This document shows, piece by piece, positions 53,872-64,000 of a stretch of 64,000 nucleotides of DNA. The number at the start of each line of letters is the position of its first letter. The first letter of the stretch is position 1. The stretch comes from Sphagnum compactum. Lineage: Eukaryota; Bryophyta; Sphagnopsida; Sphagnales. The position numbers and the translations under genes are program-made. The notes beneath the pieces were generated by a model. It was not told the DNA's origin, searched no databases, and saw nothing but the letters and a program-made list of their open reading frames with translations. The stretch spans positions 19,654,001-19,718,000 of the forward strand of contig OZ234498.1 of the NCBI GenBank assembly GCA_965153455.1, in the 5' to 3' direction.

Positions 53872-56800
53872 TCAAATTTCTGGACATTTTGTCAACACTT
53901 TGTCTAATGATTGCACACCAGGTCCTCGGAGTTCTGTGTTGTTTTCGTAGCGATGTATGTGGCTCATGGCATGGTTGATGTAAAAGAACACTCCATATCT
54001 TTGCTGCATGAACATAGGCTCTTCCCTCTTTGCACGTGACATCCTCAAACTTCCAATGGAATAGATGTTTCGGTAAGTTTCGAATGAGTAAAAACGAGCC
54101 TCCTCTCTGTCCAATGGAATCCATTCGCCAATAATGGATGGCAAAAGAATTTGGCTTATGCCAGCATTGATGAAGTGTCTTTGCCCTCTATCCATTACAT
54201 CAACAATTTCTTCAGGGTAGAGAAAATTAAAAGCTAGAGAACCTGCAGGCCCAATCTGATTCACATTAAAACCAGCAAATTGAGTGTCTGAACTCTCAAT
54301 AGTAACTGCAAGGGCACGGCTATCCGCAATTGTGTCTGTCACATCCAAAGTCCCTTGAGCTTGAATTCCAATGGGTACCACTGGCATTTGAACTTGCACA
54401 CTAGTTTGATTTGATACTTGGTTTGCACGAGATGTTGAACCAGTGAATGTTTTTGTCATTGTTCTTTTCATAACATCCATTCCAACCACAGTTCCAGGTA
54501 AAACTCGAACAGCTTGAGGATCCTCACAAGTTAGAGAAATTGTGATATTATCATGATAATACCCCAAATTCCAATCTTCATGTAATTGAAGTTGTCCCCG
54601 ACCCAAATCACATGTAGTCTCAGTTGTGGTGGTTATCTTGCGTTCTCCTCCAAGAATTTCAAACTTGAACTTAAGCCAAGGGGTAATTGCTGCACCTTTT
54701 ATCCGACAATCTGGTTGAACCCGCTGGTTTGACAATCTTTCATAGAAAGTGCCCCCAACTTCCGGTATAACAATCACAGTCAAAGACTTATTCTCATTTG
54801 AATCTTGTGGTCCTTTTGCTTGAAGAGACTCAAAACGCAGTTGAAAAGGACTTGATTGCTGATCTCTTTGTCCACCAACTTCCTTAGGTCCACTTGAGGG
54901 ACCCCCTTGACCACTCTCAACACCTTCCATAGGTTCACCTGAGTTACCTCCTTGTGAACTTTCTCCAACATCCATAGGTTCACTTGATGTACCTCCTTGG
55001 TCAGTCTCTCCTCCACCTTCCATGGTTTCAAGTAAAGGATCCCCATGATCATTCGTTTCACCTTCCACAGCTTCACTTGAAATACCTGATGGATGTTGGA
55101 AATTTGAATCCTTAGCATTTTCACTAAGCCCCATCTTTTCAGCAAGCTCAAATATAAATGGAAACATTTCACCAGTTTGTTTTTGGTTATCCTCCACATA
55201 TACGCAACTGCTTTCAAGTCCAGATCTCACCAAGCCAACCCCAAATCTTTTGGATGATTCTTCTGGTGTCAAATTGTGCATTGACAGTTTAGGTGGGGGC
55301 TTCGGAATGAGAATTCTCATTGGTGAAAAACTTGTTTCCTTCCACAAGTCAGACCACAAGTGCTCACCAATGTGCTTGACCACTACCCCAAATTGCTTTG
55401 TCACCACAACCTTGGACCACTGTAGGCCCACCCCTACAACTTTTGACATGTCTTCAGCCTGTTTGAAAAGGAATTCTATTGAATCTGCCCCTTCAAATTT
55501 TCCCTTTCTTCCCATAGTAAAAATTGAGTCGTTTTCCATTTCTGGAAGCCCAGTTTGGAAGCACTTTTTTGATGTGTCACCTATTCCGATTGTTGACAAC
55601 TGATTTTCTTGTTTGAGATGACCATCAGTCACACATGGAGGATCTGAGAACCCAATTCTGCAACAACACAAGATACATTCCCTTTAGAAACATGTTTTTT
55701 TGCAATTGGACACAATTCAAAAAATTGCCATGTGCAATGCATTTTATCTATTCTTGCATCAACAAATTCAAAGGGGACATCTACCAAACATTTAGATTTG
55801 TCCATTTTAGACAACTGACTTTAGTAGTCTAGTAATAGTTTTGAATTGTAATTAAAAAAATTAAGCATTCACTTTGTCTTCAGCAAATTCTAGATTGGTA
55901 TACCTCATCCTACATAATGGTAGAAATGCGGCGAGGAGAAACTTTTCCATGAACAATTCTTGACTTCCATTCTCAAGAACATCGCAAATGTCAATTGCAG
56001 GAAGTTTCCTTAACACATATTCTTTTACCAACTTAGGCAGCTTCAAAGGCTCAAACGCCCATGAGTCTTGCAAAAAAAATTCGGAACTCCAGTAACCTTT
56101 ACAGGAATTGTCCACAAGGTTTCTTGCAATAAGACGATTCAATAACATTTTAAAGTGATTAATTCCTCGTTGTGGTTGTAGGTAACTCCAAACCAAATGC
56201 ACTACAATAGCCAGACATTCCCTGTCCAATAATGATATTGCTCGAAGGATATTCTCCATCCCAACCAGATCACTTTCTTCTTGTCCATATTCAAGACTCA
56301 ACTTAATTGCTGCAAAAATTGTTTTTGACTCCCCTTTGTAATCTTCAGCAGCTGGCACTACATCAGCATAATATTCGAATTGCTCATACACATCTTTCCA
56401 TTTTTCAGGAGTTTGGGCTTTATTTTCCATCAAAATTTCACCGATGATTGTAATGGCCAAAAGGCAACCATCACACTTGAACAAAATTTTCTGTGCTATC
56501 TTCTGCAGCAACACAATATATATTAAAGTTTTAGTTCACATGTATACACTTTGACATGATAAGGGAATGTGCAAGTTCTTGAAATAAAGTCCCATTAAGG
56601 CAAACCTATGAGGGGAACCACTTTTCTATTCCTCCCCTAATTGTTGCTCACCAATATTTCATCACATTTTCCGTGATATTAAACTCCTATTACATTCCTT
56701 TCAATGATGGAAAAAAAGAAATAACCTTACCTCGCAACCAAGAGGAAATTTTGTTTCATTTGGATTTTTTGCAGCTTTTCTTGCAAGTAATTGTGCAGCA

Positions 56801-59800
56801 GCATCATAATTTGTTCTTTGATTCATTTCAATCCGAACCCAATTCGGTTGGTTTGGTTTCAAGTTGAACCTTGAAGTGACTAACAACTTGGACCCTTTTG
56901 TCTTTTTCAATTCAGGTGAATTGTCAATCATTTCCCCAGTCCACACATCATCTATAAATAATAAAATAGGGCCAGAACGTCCATTCAAAAGTTCTTCCAA
57001 CTTCGCACGAACACTTCCAATTTGCCAACATTCAAGCCCCTGGAGCTGCACATGATAAATTAATTTCAGTTACATGGGATACTTACATGCGATGCATTTA
57101 ACATGTCCAGTTCATTTAAAATAGTTGCATAACATTTGTGTCTTCCATGTTGTTAGTATTCAACAACTTGATCAAAGGAAACCTTGCTACACATGTACTA
57201 CCCTTTCTTCAACTTGGTTTGAATGATAGAAGAACATTTATAGACGTTGGTAATGCATACACACATATGCCTCACATATCCAAGCAAATAATTCATGACT
57301 CTCCTACCACATTCATGGTAATAGAATGTTGGGATGCATGCAAAATAGTCTTGTATTCATACCTCTTGGGGATTTAGCTGAAGGGCCCTTATAAGCTGCT
57401 TTTGGCATGATAATACTTCATTGTTATTTGGACCATATCTCATATGGAAAATCCCTCCTTGAAAAACAGTGTTCAACTCCTCAGCATTCTTGTACAAAAC
57501 ATATTTCACCAAGGTTGTTTTTCCATAGCCAAAAGCCCCATGAACCAACATATTTTTTGATCCTCCCTCCTTCAAATTTTGCAAAAGAATATTGGGCAAG
57601 TTTGAAGGTTCCACATAAAATTGGAAGTTTTCTTTCCAATTATACTCAAAACCCACGTATGTTATTGATTTTATTGGTTCCTGTATACATCAACATACTA
57701 ATGTCATTTTTATCCCACCTAGATGAATGTTAGTGCATTTACAATTAACGGAATTTTTAAACTGACATTTGCAGGAGGGTTAGCTCTCCCCCCCCCCAAT
57801 TGAACCCCAAATTACAACCAATTTTTAATACTGACATTTCAAATGTACTGATCATATAAATGTTAATATGCCTCATGCACATCTACTATCTACCTATTCA
57901 TTAATGAATGTGTGTCACATCGTCCAAAAAACAAAATCTAGCTCTTTTATGAAAAAATGATATTATTGCTTCATTATGCACGTCGCAAATCACAACTCTT
58001 GCAATATGTGGATGCAACAAGGGACCTGTCCGAGATGCTTTATTTTAAACTCACAACTAATTTCTAGAAGATTAAAATGTTCATCAGATGTACTAATTTA
58101 AAACTCGCCACTAAATCCACAGCAAAGAGCGAGGGCCATTGAAATATGAATCCAAGGATTCGACTCACCTCTTGTCGACATTTCCTAATAAAATCTAGAA
58201 GGAAATAATAGCTTGGATGGTTCTTGCCCGAAGGCTTGCAAACTGTAGAATGGTCACAATCCTCCAAAGTATAGTAGTTTTCTCCAGCTGATCTCAGTGC
58301 TGCTGACTTCTCCACCAATCTGAACCCCTGTTATTCACATGTTTCCATGAGTAACAAGGATGTGATAATGCCATAGAAAATGAACTAATTTCTTTATAAA
58401 TTCTCAACAATATGCATGTCAGCATTGGCAATGGAATGGACGTTGAACAACCTGTTTCACCATCACAAGTACTAGATGTCGTTGGTGATGTCTAAGTGGA
58501 TATTCACATGCATAAATTCACCACTTACCACATCTTTCATAGGCTTGCCTTCAACGAAAGCATAAACATTTATAGAAAGTTCCTCCACTATGGCATCAAA
58601 GGTTGTTGACAAGGTTTTCATCTTTAATTGAAGTGGTTGGACATTTTGCATGAACCCAGCCAGCTTGACAACCCTCCTTGGAATCGTGATCTGATTGCAG
58701 CGGCTGAAGTAGGATATCAAATTTTCCGAACCGGAATGGGGAACTGCATAAAAGACAACGCCTTTCAAATTTTTCAAGAACATTTCAGCAGATGCTTTAG
58801 CTTTTCTGTCAATCGCATTTCGCACATTTCCTAGTCGTGCTCTTTTGCGTGCCTCCTCAACCAAGCTTTTGATCACCAGACCACCAAAACAATGGCCTAT
58901 TAAAACAAACCCATGTTGTCGACCCAACCTCCACTCATCACTGCCACAAGAAAAGCGATGGTAAAACTTTAGACCCCTTTAATGAACCTCATTATTATAG
59001 ATGACTTATCGAGGGAAAGGCTCCTTTGTTTGAATGTTCCAATCAAAAGTAACAAAATATACCAAAAAAGATGCAAGTTAACCACAAAGTGACTGCAAAC
59101 AAATGCCCTCTGCAACATCCTTGAAAATGACTATTCTATAAAATCTACCCAAAAGTCATGTTGCAGGTGCTTCTTTGTTGAAACCGTAACATGTGTAATG
59201 ATCATATTCAAACGGAGTAGTAAGATGGAAAATAGCGTTTTCTGTACAACACCACTTAATTAAAGAGTATGTATTAGGGGTGTTATAAGGTGACAGAAAC
59301 CTGAGCACGAGGGTTTGTAGTATGTATTTCCCAATTTCTGAGACATCATCAATGCTCCCCTTCTCTTCAGATTCTGTGGGACAAGCATCATATGATATGG
59401 CCAAGACGCGCACGTTCTCGTCCAAGTCTTGGGGCAGCCAATTTTGAGGCCAACAATCTTGGGGGTCATCGAGTTGTGTCCAAGTACTTTTCCAAGCTTC
59501 CTTTTCACTTGGCCAGTGTAGGCCATGAAAAAACACCACATCAAAATTGGTTGAACGCACATGATCTTCAAGGGGCCATAGTTGATGCACGGATCGACCT
59601 TCATTCTCCTTGTAATTCTATAAAACAATTACAAAGGGATTTAATGCCTCCCTATTGGGACACTCTGGTTTGCAATTCATTGCTACTTATATTCAAAACC
59701 CACTCCTTAATCTATCAAGTGTCAAGGACCGATCACACAAGACACCAGTAAAAGGATGAGACACGTCTTGAAGCATCAACGCTAAAAGCTTTGACAATCA

Positions 59801-60158
59801 GAGACAATAGAATTGTAGATCTCGTAGGTCTTGCGAGCATCCGCATAGTATGTTGATGATCATAAAAAACACCAATCTTTGGTTATTTGCTCAAAACATG
59901 TCAAATCCATGAGCTTTATATGTGCTAATTATTACACTGATAACTTAATTTTACAGTATTCTAAGTTGAGCCTCAAGAGTATGTAAGAAATTTTTGCTTC
60001 AGAACCTAATGAAAAAACTACACTAGAATTGGAATGCTTACATCATGAGATGCCCTTGAAGGAGTTGTTGAAGGAGAAGCCTTTCCGCAAACCGACCTTT
60101 CAGTGTCGAGGTCAGTAGAAGGTCGCTTTCCAAATCGTGAAAAAAAATTTCGCAGCAT
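53872..60158 (-). CDS. Alpha/beta-hydrolase-NB-ARC receptor-like protein without LRRs (HNL-type NLR)
   Basis: Eight exons join in frame from ATG to TGA, giving 1340 aa: 60158-60042, 59617-59301, 58940-58529, 58327-58169, 57680-57363, 57045-56731, 56502-55904 and 55657-53872. Residues about 60-335 are an alpha/beta-hydrolase (DVVFFHGL at 65-72; nucleophile elbow GHCFGG with Cys at 162 instead of the usual Ser; DCDHSTVCKP with His 308). Residues about 340-740 are an NB-ARC: P-loop GAFGYGKTT (383-391), Walker B ILLFIDDVW (468-476), KLLVTSRF (494-501), a GLPLA-like GCLLA (558-562), a winged helix, and LQD (690-692) where MHD is expected. No leucine-rich repeats follow. Instead come five acidic 15-residue repeats (939-1004) and a domain of about 335 aa rich in predicted strands that I do not recognise. 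Hydrolase-NB-ARC fusions act as intracellular immune receptors in bryophytes. Whether this one senses pathogens or is a helper is unknown. Confidence 0.9.
54883..55080 (-). repeat. Coding minisatellite (about 45 bp units) in the hydrolase-NLR gene
   Basis: Five imperfect units of about 15 codons follow the pattern SSEPM(D/E)xGExxQGGx. They lie in the last exon, between the region after the NB-ARC and the C-terminal domain. All keep the frame. The units are acidic and Gly/Ser-rich, so they probably form a flexible linker of variable length. Confidence 0.75.
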
Positions 60159-60179
60159 GACAACACGACTTTTGTAAGT

Positions 60180-60640
60180 AACAACACAAATTTGAGATCA
60201 GGTTTCCGTGCGCATCCTGCACAAATTGTTCATCCCATGCCTTGACAGCAACTGGCACACGCACCACATCTGATTATTGAAAATACAAGCAATTCCTGAA
60301 ACCGAGCTGGCAACCCAATCTTCCAGTGACAGATTCAAAGGACCATCGGCTATTATCATCAAGTTTCCGTACACATCCTGCACATATTGTTCAGCTTATG
60401 CCTGTAAAGCAATTGGCACACGGACAGTCACATCTAATTTCCTGAAACACAAGAAATCCTTGAAACCTCTAGCGAACTGATTTTTCAGTGCCAGAGTCAA
60501 AGGAGCATGTCTTCTGAAAGAAGACAATGAGTCACCGAGTTGAGAACATCTTGACTCTCTGCTGTGACAACATAAATCATTTGTCCCGTTTACATGCACA
60601 TTCACATGGTGAACTAATTGTCCACCTCATGATTTGAAAG
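60180..60640 (-). repeat. Decayed tandem copies of the hydrolase-NLR 5' region
   Basis: The string GTTTCCGT.C.CATCCTGCAC occurs at about 60203 and 60363, and a weaker form near 60589. Each is followed by ACTGGCACACGCACC-like and CCTGAAAC.-like words and then by TTC.AGTG..AGATTCAAAGGA. The last word resembles the exon 1 coding sequence of the NLR gene (60080-60130). So two to three old tandem copies of leader plus exon 1 stand upstream of the live start. None keeps the full open frame. Confidence 0.55.
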
Positions 60641-60855
60641 CAACTAACACACGGACCGCATCTCATAATTCTTGAAACACAAGTCCTGAAACGTCTAGCA
60701 TCGCAGCTCTATGGAAGTAAATCGTTAAAGACAGATTATCGGAGTAATGAAGATTGCCCCGGAGACTCAAGACTTTTGCGAAGTCGGCAATTCAGTGAAG
60801 AGGAAACTTGTGCGCCTGAAGACTGCAAGGCTCGAACTTGGCCTTATACACCATT

Positions 60856-61219
60856 CAGCCTGTGGGCCAGAGTGAACCGGCACCCACCAATGCACCATCC
60901 ACTGGATGGCTGTCATCACTCAGTTGTGGATGAACCTCAACTGAGTTAATATCTGATTTCACCTTGGGTAACCCCTTGTGTAAGAAGGAAGTCTTTTATA
61001 TAGGTAGATATGTAGGAAGATAGGTGACTATTGGGTAAGTAGATGGATTCTACATAGGGAAGGACTTTCTTTACTACCCACCTATTAGCCAGCTGGTTAG
61101 TAGGTAGGTAGTAAAACAAGCAAGAACTGGAACCCAAAAGATAACTGTTCCCTGTTCACTTTCCATCCATCCTTCATGGTGCATTATTGGTGGGTTCTGG
61201 TTCACTCAGGCCCAGGCTG
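60856..61219. mobile_element. Small inverted-repeat (MITE-like) element
   Basis: The left end CAGCCTGTGGGCCAGAGTG (60856 on) is the reverse complement, with few changes, of the right end finishing at 61219. The arms run about 55 bp, including GAACC.G.ACCCACCAA and TGCACCAT..., and the interior is about 250 bp. The interior has TAGGTAG-type repeats and no coding capacity. Target duplications are not clear. It sits 0.7 kb upstream of the hydrolase-NLR start. Confidence 0.65.
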
Positions 61220-61504
61220 TGATACTGCTCAAGTTGGTCCTACTGCGACCGAACAACATTGTGAACACAACAAATATTTAGGGTTTCAATAGTTGTCACC
61301 TTTCTGCATTCTTGCGGCAAAAATATATCCATCACTGTTGCAAGGAATGCATCGGTAGGTTATTATGTTTGTTTGTGTGTTATGGAGGATAGAAGTTGTG
61401 CTGTGTGATGGATGGTGGAAGGAACATCTACATTGAAGAAGGTTTGCAAAATGAACAAAGGAAGGTAAGCATAAGAGGCAGTATGAAGGAGAAAGCAACA
61501 TTTC
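61220..61504. other. Intergenic DNA
   Basis: No gene is supported in this short stretch. Confidence 0.5.
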
Positions 61505-61710
61505 TTTATGTAAGAGGATTTCTTCTAGTATTGGTAACTCTTAGACTACTTAGCTGGTTGTTGATAAATTTTGCTGCACCAATAACTTAGCTAAATAATT
61601 GCGTAGATTTATGTAAGAGGATTTCTTCTAGTATTGGTAACTCTTAGACTACTTAGCTGGTTGTTGATAAATTTCGCTACACCAATAACTTAGCTAAATA
61701 ATTGTGTAGA
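61505..61710. repeat. 103-bp tandem duplication
   Basis: The unit beginning TTTATGTAAGAGGATTTC at 61505 is repeated almost exactly from 61608, with three or four substitutions. Near identity indicates a recent event. It is non-coding. Confidence 0.9.
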
Positions 61711-62812
61711 TTTCTGCAAGAATAAATATGAGGATGATGTCGAGGAATGATGAAAAATTGAGGAGTTCGAGCTATAAAAATAATGGGGGTGCATATAGAA
61801 AAGAAGGAGCATCTGGGGATGAGGAGTTTGTGTTGCAGTACTTAAGATCTATATTGTAGGTAGTTGACAAAGAGAATTCCAAAAACCTCAAGGGGTATTT
61901 TTAGTGTGGACAAAATGAGCGAACTAAATCAAAGTGGAGAAGGGAATAAAAGTTTAAAAACTTGTCGTGCATTCTTACAGAAGAGTTTGTCCCGTTGAGT
62001 GGCTCAAGATGAGCTTGGTAACTACTGCTCAAAGTCAGGTTTTTCAGAAGCATTTAAATTGAAGGGTCTCCAAGCTTTTTAAGTTTTCAAAAGAGAGGAA
62101 TCAAAATATATTACATTGTTACATTTAATGGGGAATTGGTTAGCGGTTCAATGGATTGAGTGAACTTGAAGAGTTCTGACTTCAAGGGCCATTCTTCGAT
62201 AGAATGTTGTTTCTTGATGAGTTGGGTGACTAGTTGTTCATAGTCATTCAGGTGGATGCATGTTGAAAATTCAGACATCTTAAACACATTTGCCGACTAG
62301 GAATTTCAAGAGTAGGATCTGTTAAAACCAATGTATGACAATGGAAGCCATCTTTGATACTAGCACAACAAAAAACCAAGAAATGTTATTTTTTGTAAGG
62401 TGCCAAAGATTTCAATTGTGCTTATACCTATTGTATGTTGTCAACTTCGTTGTTTTATCTGTCACCATTCTTTTGGTTACATTACAACTCTTAGATTTGT
62501 TTGACAACTCTTCTGGTAATATCTTCCTAAAACACATTCACAAGCTTCCAGGACAAGAGAAGAATTTGTCAAAACCATGGTGATCAATGATTTCTTTTCC
62601 CACAAATCTATGGTTTTAACAGAAACTTTGGGATTTTATTTTTTTAAATGTGTTTATATTCTAGTTTAGATTTGATTAATTGTTTGATTTTTTTGGGAAA
62701 TTTTCGCCAGATTTTCCATGCCACAAGATTGAAGAAAAAACCATGATGCTGGTTGTGGACATTATATAGTTGATGGTAAGTACAATCTGGTGCAACCCAG
62801 AGTTCATGCCCC
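61711..62812. other. Intergenic DNA
   Basis: A plus-strand frame at 62335-62583 is hydrophobic but has no recognisable family or splice context. Nothing else is seen. Confidence 0.45.
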
Positions 62813-62946
62813 TCCCATTAGCCTAGGCCAAAAATGGTAAAGAACAGAGAAGGTAGGCATAGAAATTCTGGGTAGCGAGGAGGTGAGCCAGCATGCACTC
62901 AATGGCCCAGTTTTTATTTTTCTTTTGAGAAGGATGGGAACTTGAT
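62813..62946. repeat. Repeat R3, copy 2 (left part)
   Basis: It shares TTAGCC.AGGCCAAAAATGGT with 48.7 kb and leads directly into the 33-bp minisatellite, the same arrangement as at 48.7-48.96 kb. Confidence 0.6.
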
Positions 62947-63142
62947 GTTCCCATCAAGTTCTTACTGGGTTTCCAATGTGTTCCCATCAAGTTCTTACTG
63001 GGTTGCCAATGTGTTCCCATCAAGTTCTTACTGGGTTGCCAATGTGTTCCCATCAAGTTCTTACTGGGTTGCCAATGTGTTCCCATCAAGTTCTTACTGG
63101 GTTGCCAATGTGTTCCCATCAAGTTCTTACTGGGTTTCCAAT
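62947..63142. repeat. 33-bp minisatellite, about six units
   Basis: The unit reads TTCCCATCAAGTTCTTACTG followed by GGTTGCCAATGTG. Six nearly identical copies lie head to tail. The first and last units have GGTTTCC where the inner ones have GGTTGCC. Because 33 is a multiple of 3, open frames appear on both strands and look like repeat proteins, but there is no start context or flanking exon to support translation. Confidence 0.92.
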
Positions 63143-64000
63143 CCCAATAGCAATTTGCTTTATCTCATAACAAGAGCGAAACAAGGACACTACAGTATAC
63201 GTGCTTTGGGCATGTCCCATTTGCTCAATTTTTTGGGTTTTTGTGATGGCCCAATCAATGATGCCCATCACAAAAAAACAAAAACAATAGAACTGTGGGG
63301 GTCCCCACAACCAGGTACCTAATCAACATGCGTCACACTATCACACAGAGAGTACTTATTAGGTAGTGTCACAAAGATATTTGAAGAGCCAGTTTCGAGC
63401 CCAAGTTTTTTTGTGTTTTTTGCTGTAATTTGTTTTTCTTGGCAATAATATGAAATCTATGTGAAACAAACTTGTGTGCCTAATGAGAGAGAATGGAAGA
63501 ATTTTGAGCATGGTTGGTAAAGTCCAATATGGTATCTGCCAAGTGCAAACTGGTGCAAGTTGAAGTTCAAAATATTTGTGTTACCAGGCCACAATTAGGG
63601 TCACTTTAGACAAGGGTCCAGGGACCGGAAGCTAAGGGACCAACTTGAAGCAAATTGAATCTTGAATTGGAAGCTTCTTCACATTAAGAAAAACATTTTT
63701 TTTCCTAAGGTACAATGAGTGTGTCTCAAGGCTTGGGGTCCAATTTGAGGGTTCAAATATAAAAAATGTGTGATTGACATGTGAGAGCATTAAGTTAATT
63801 TTGGGTTTTTTTTTTTTTTCATTCATTGTTTCTTTTATTTTTTTTATTTTCTTCTTTTTTACTCTTACTACACACAATGGATGAGCATAGGCACAAAGTA
63901 TTGATGGATCTTGTTTTTTACTATGGCCATGCATTGAGTGATTGTACAAGTAATTGCATTGTAATTCACCTTCAATGTTTCAATGTTGTCCCATAGCTAC
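63143..64000. other. AT-rich intergenic DNA to the window edge
   Basis: This stretch has T-runs near 63808-63860 and no supported gene. Confidence 0.55.

Noticed and set aside
55250-55603. Plus-strand frame of 117 codons
   Set aside because: It is the antisense shadow of exon 8 of the hydrolase-NLR gene.
62823-63322. Repetitive open frames on both strands that look like repeat proteins
   Set aside because: They are a by-product of the 33-bp minisatellite, whose length is a multiple of three. No start context or exon partners.

Overview
The window looks like nuclear DNA of a land plant, probably a bryophyte. The genes are split by many short GT-AG introns, telo-box (AAACCCTAA) clusters sit at gene starts, and the proteins include plant-type CDC48B, ERO1 and uL4. 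At 53.9-60.2 kb an alpha/beta-hydrolase domain is fused to an NB-ARC domain. That NLR class is known from liverworts and some other bryophytes. The gypsy and hAT relics and the long AT-rich tracts fit a repeat-rich bryophyte genome. No species can be named from the sequence alone.

Layout. (1) 1-13.4 kb is AT-rich repeat land. It holds a decayed minus-strand Ty3/gypsy element (integrase, RNase H and reverse transcriptase recognisable), cut by a GC-rich block at 0.78-1.66 kb and by a 1.5-kb element with imperfect inverted ends. A second, inverted copy of the latter lies at 12.1-13.4 kb. (2) 13.4-40 kb is a gene island holding an SMN-like gene (-), a mitochondrial RTN4IP1-like quinone oxidoreductase (-), CDC48B (+) and ERO1 (+). 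A dead hAT-like transposase and AT-rich DNA (28-34 kb) lie between the last two. Two inverted copies of another repeat (13.45 and 39.84 kb) flank the island. (3) 41.3-48 kb holds ribosomal protein uL4/RPL4 (+) and an unrecognised 420-aa acidic protein (-). (4) 48-53.8 kb is repeats and decayed coding fragments. (5) 53.9-60.2 kb holds an intact 8-exon gene for a 1340-aa hydrolase-NB-ARC protein with no leucine-rich repeats. It ends in a large domain I do not recognise and has decayed copies of its own 5' region in tandem upstream. (6) 60.8-64 kb holds a small inverted-repeat element, a 103-bp tandem duplication and a 33-bp minisatellite.

For five genes I checked every exon junction by hand. 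The exons listed join in frame from ATG to stop: RTN4IP1-like 376 aa, CDC48B 571 aa, ERO1 498 aa, uL4 402 aa and the hydrolase-NLR 1340 aa. The unknown 420-aa gene also closes in frame. The SMN-like gene is recognised from its ends and several exons, but its internal splicing is not fully resolved.

The genes do not form an operon or pathway. They are ordinary housekeeping genes (snRNP assembly, mitochondrial redox, AAA ATPase, ER disulfide formation, ribosome) beside one fast-evolving immune-receptor-like locus. The most unusual items are the LRR-less hydrolase-NLR with a Cys in the nucleophile position and a novel C-terminus, a 36-bp microRNA-like hairpin at 14.3 kb, and the tandem duplication that gives the RTN4IP1-like gene a decoy half of exon 2.
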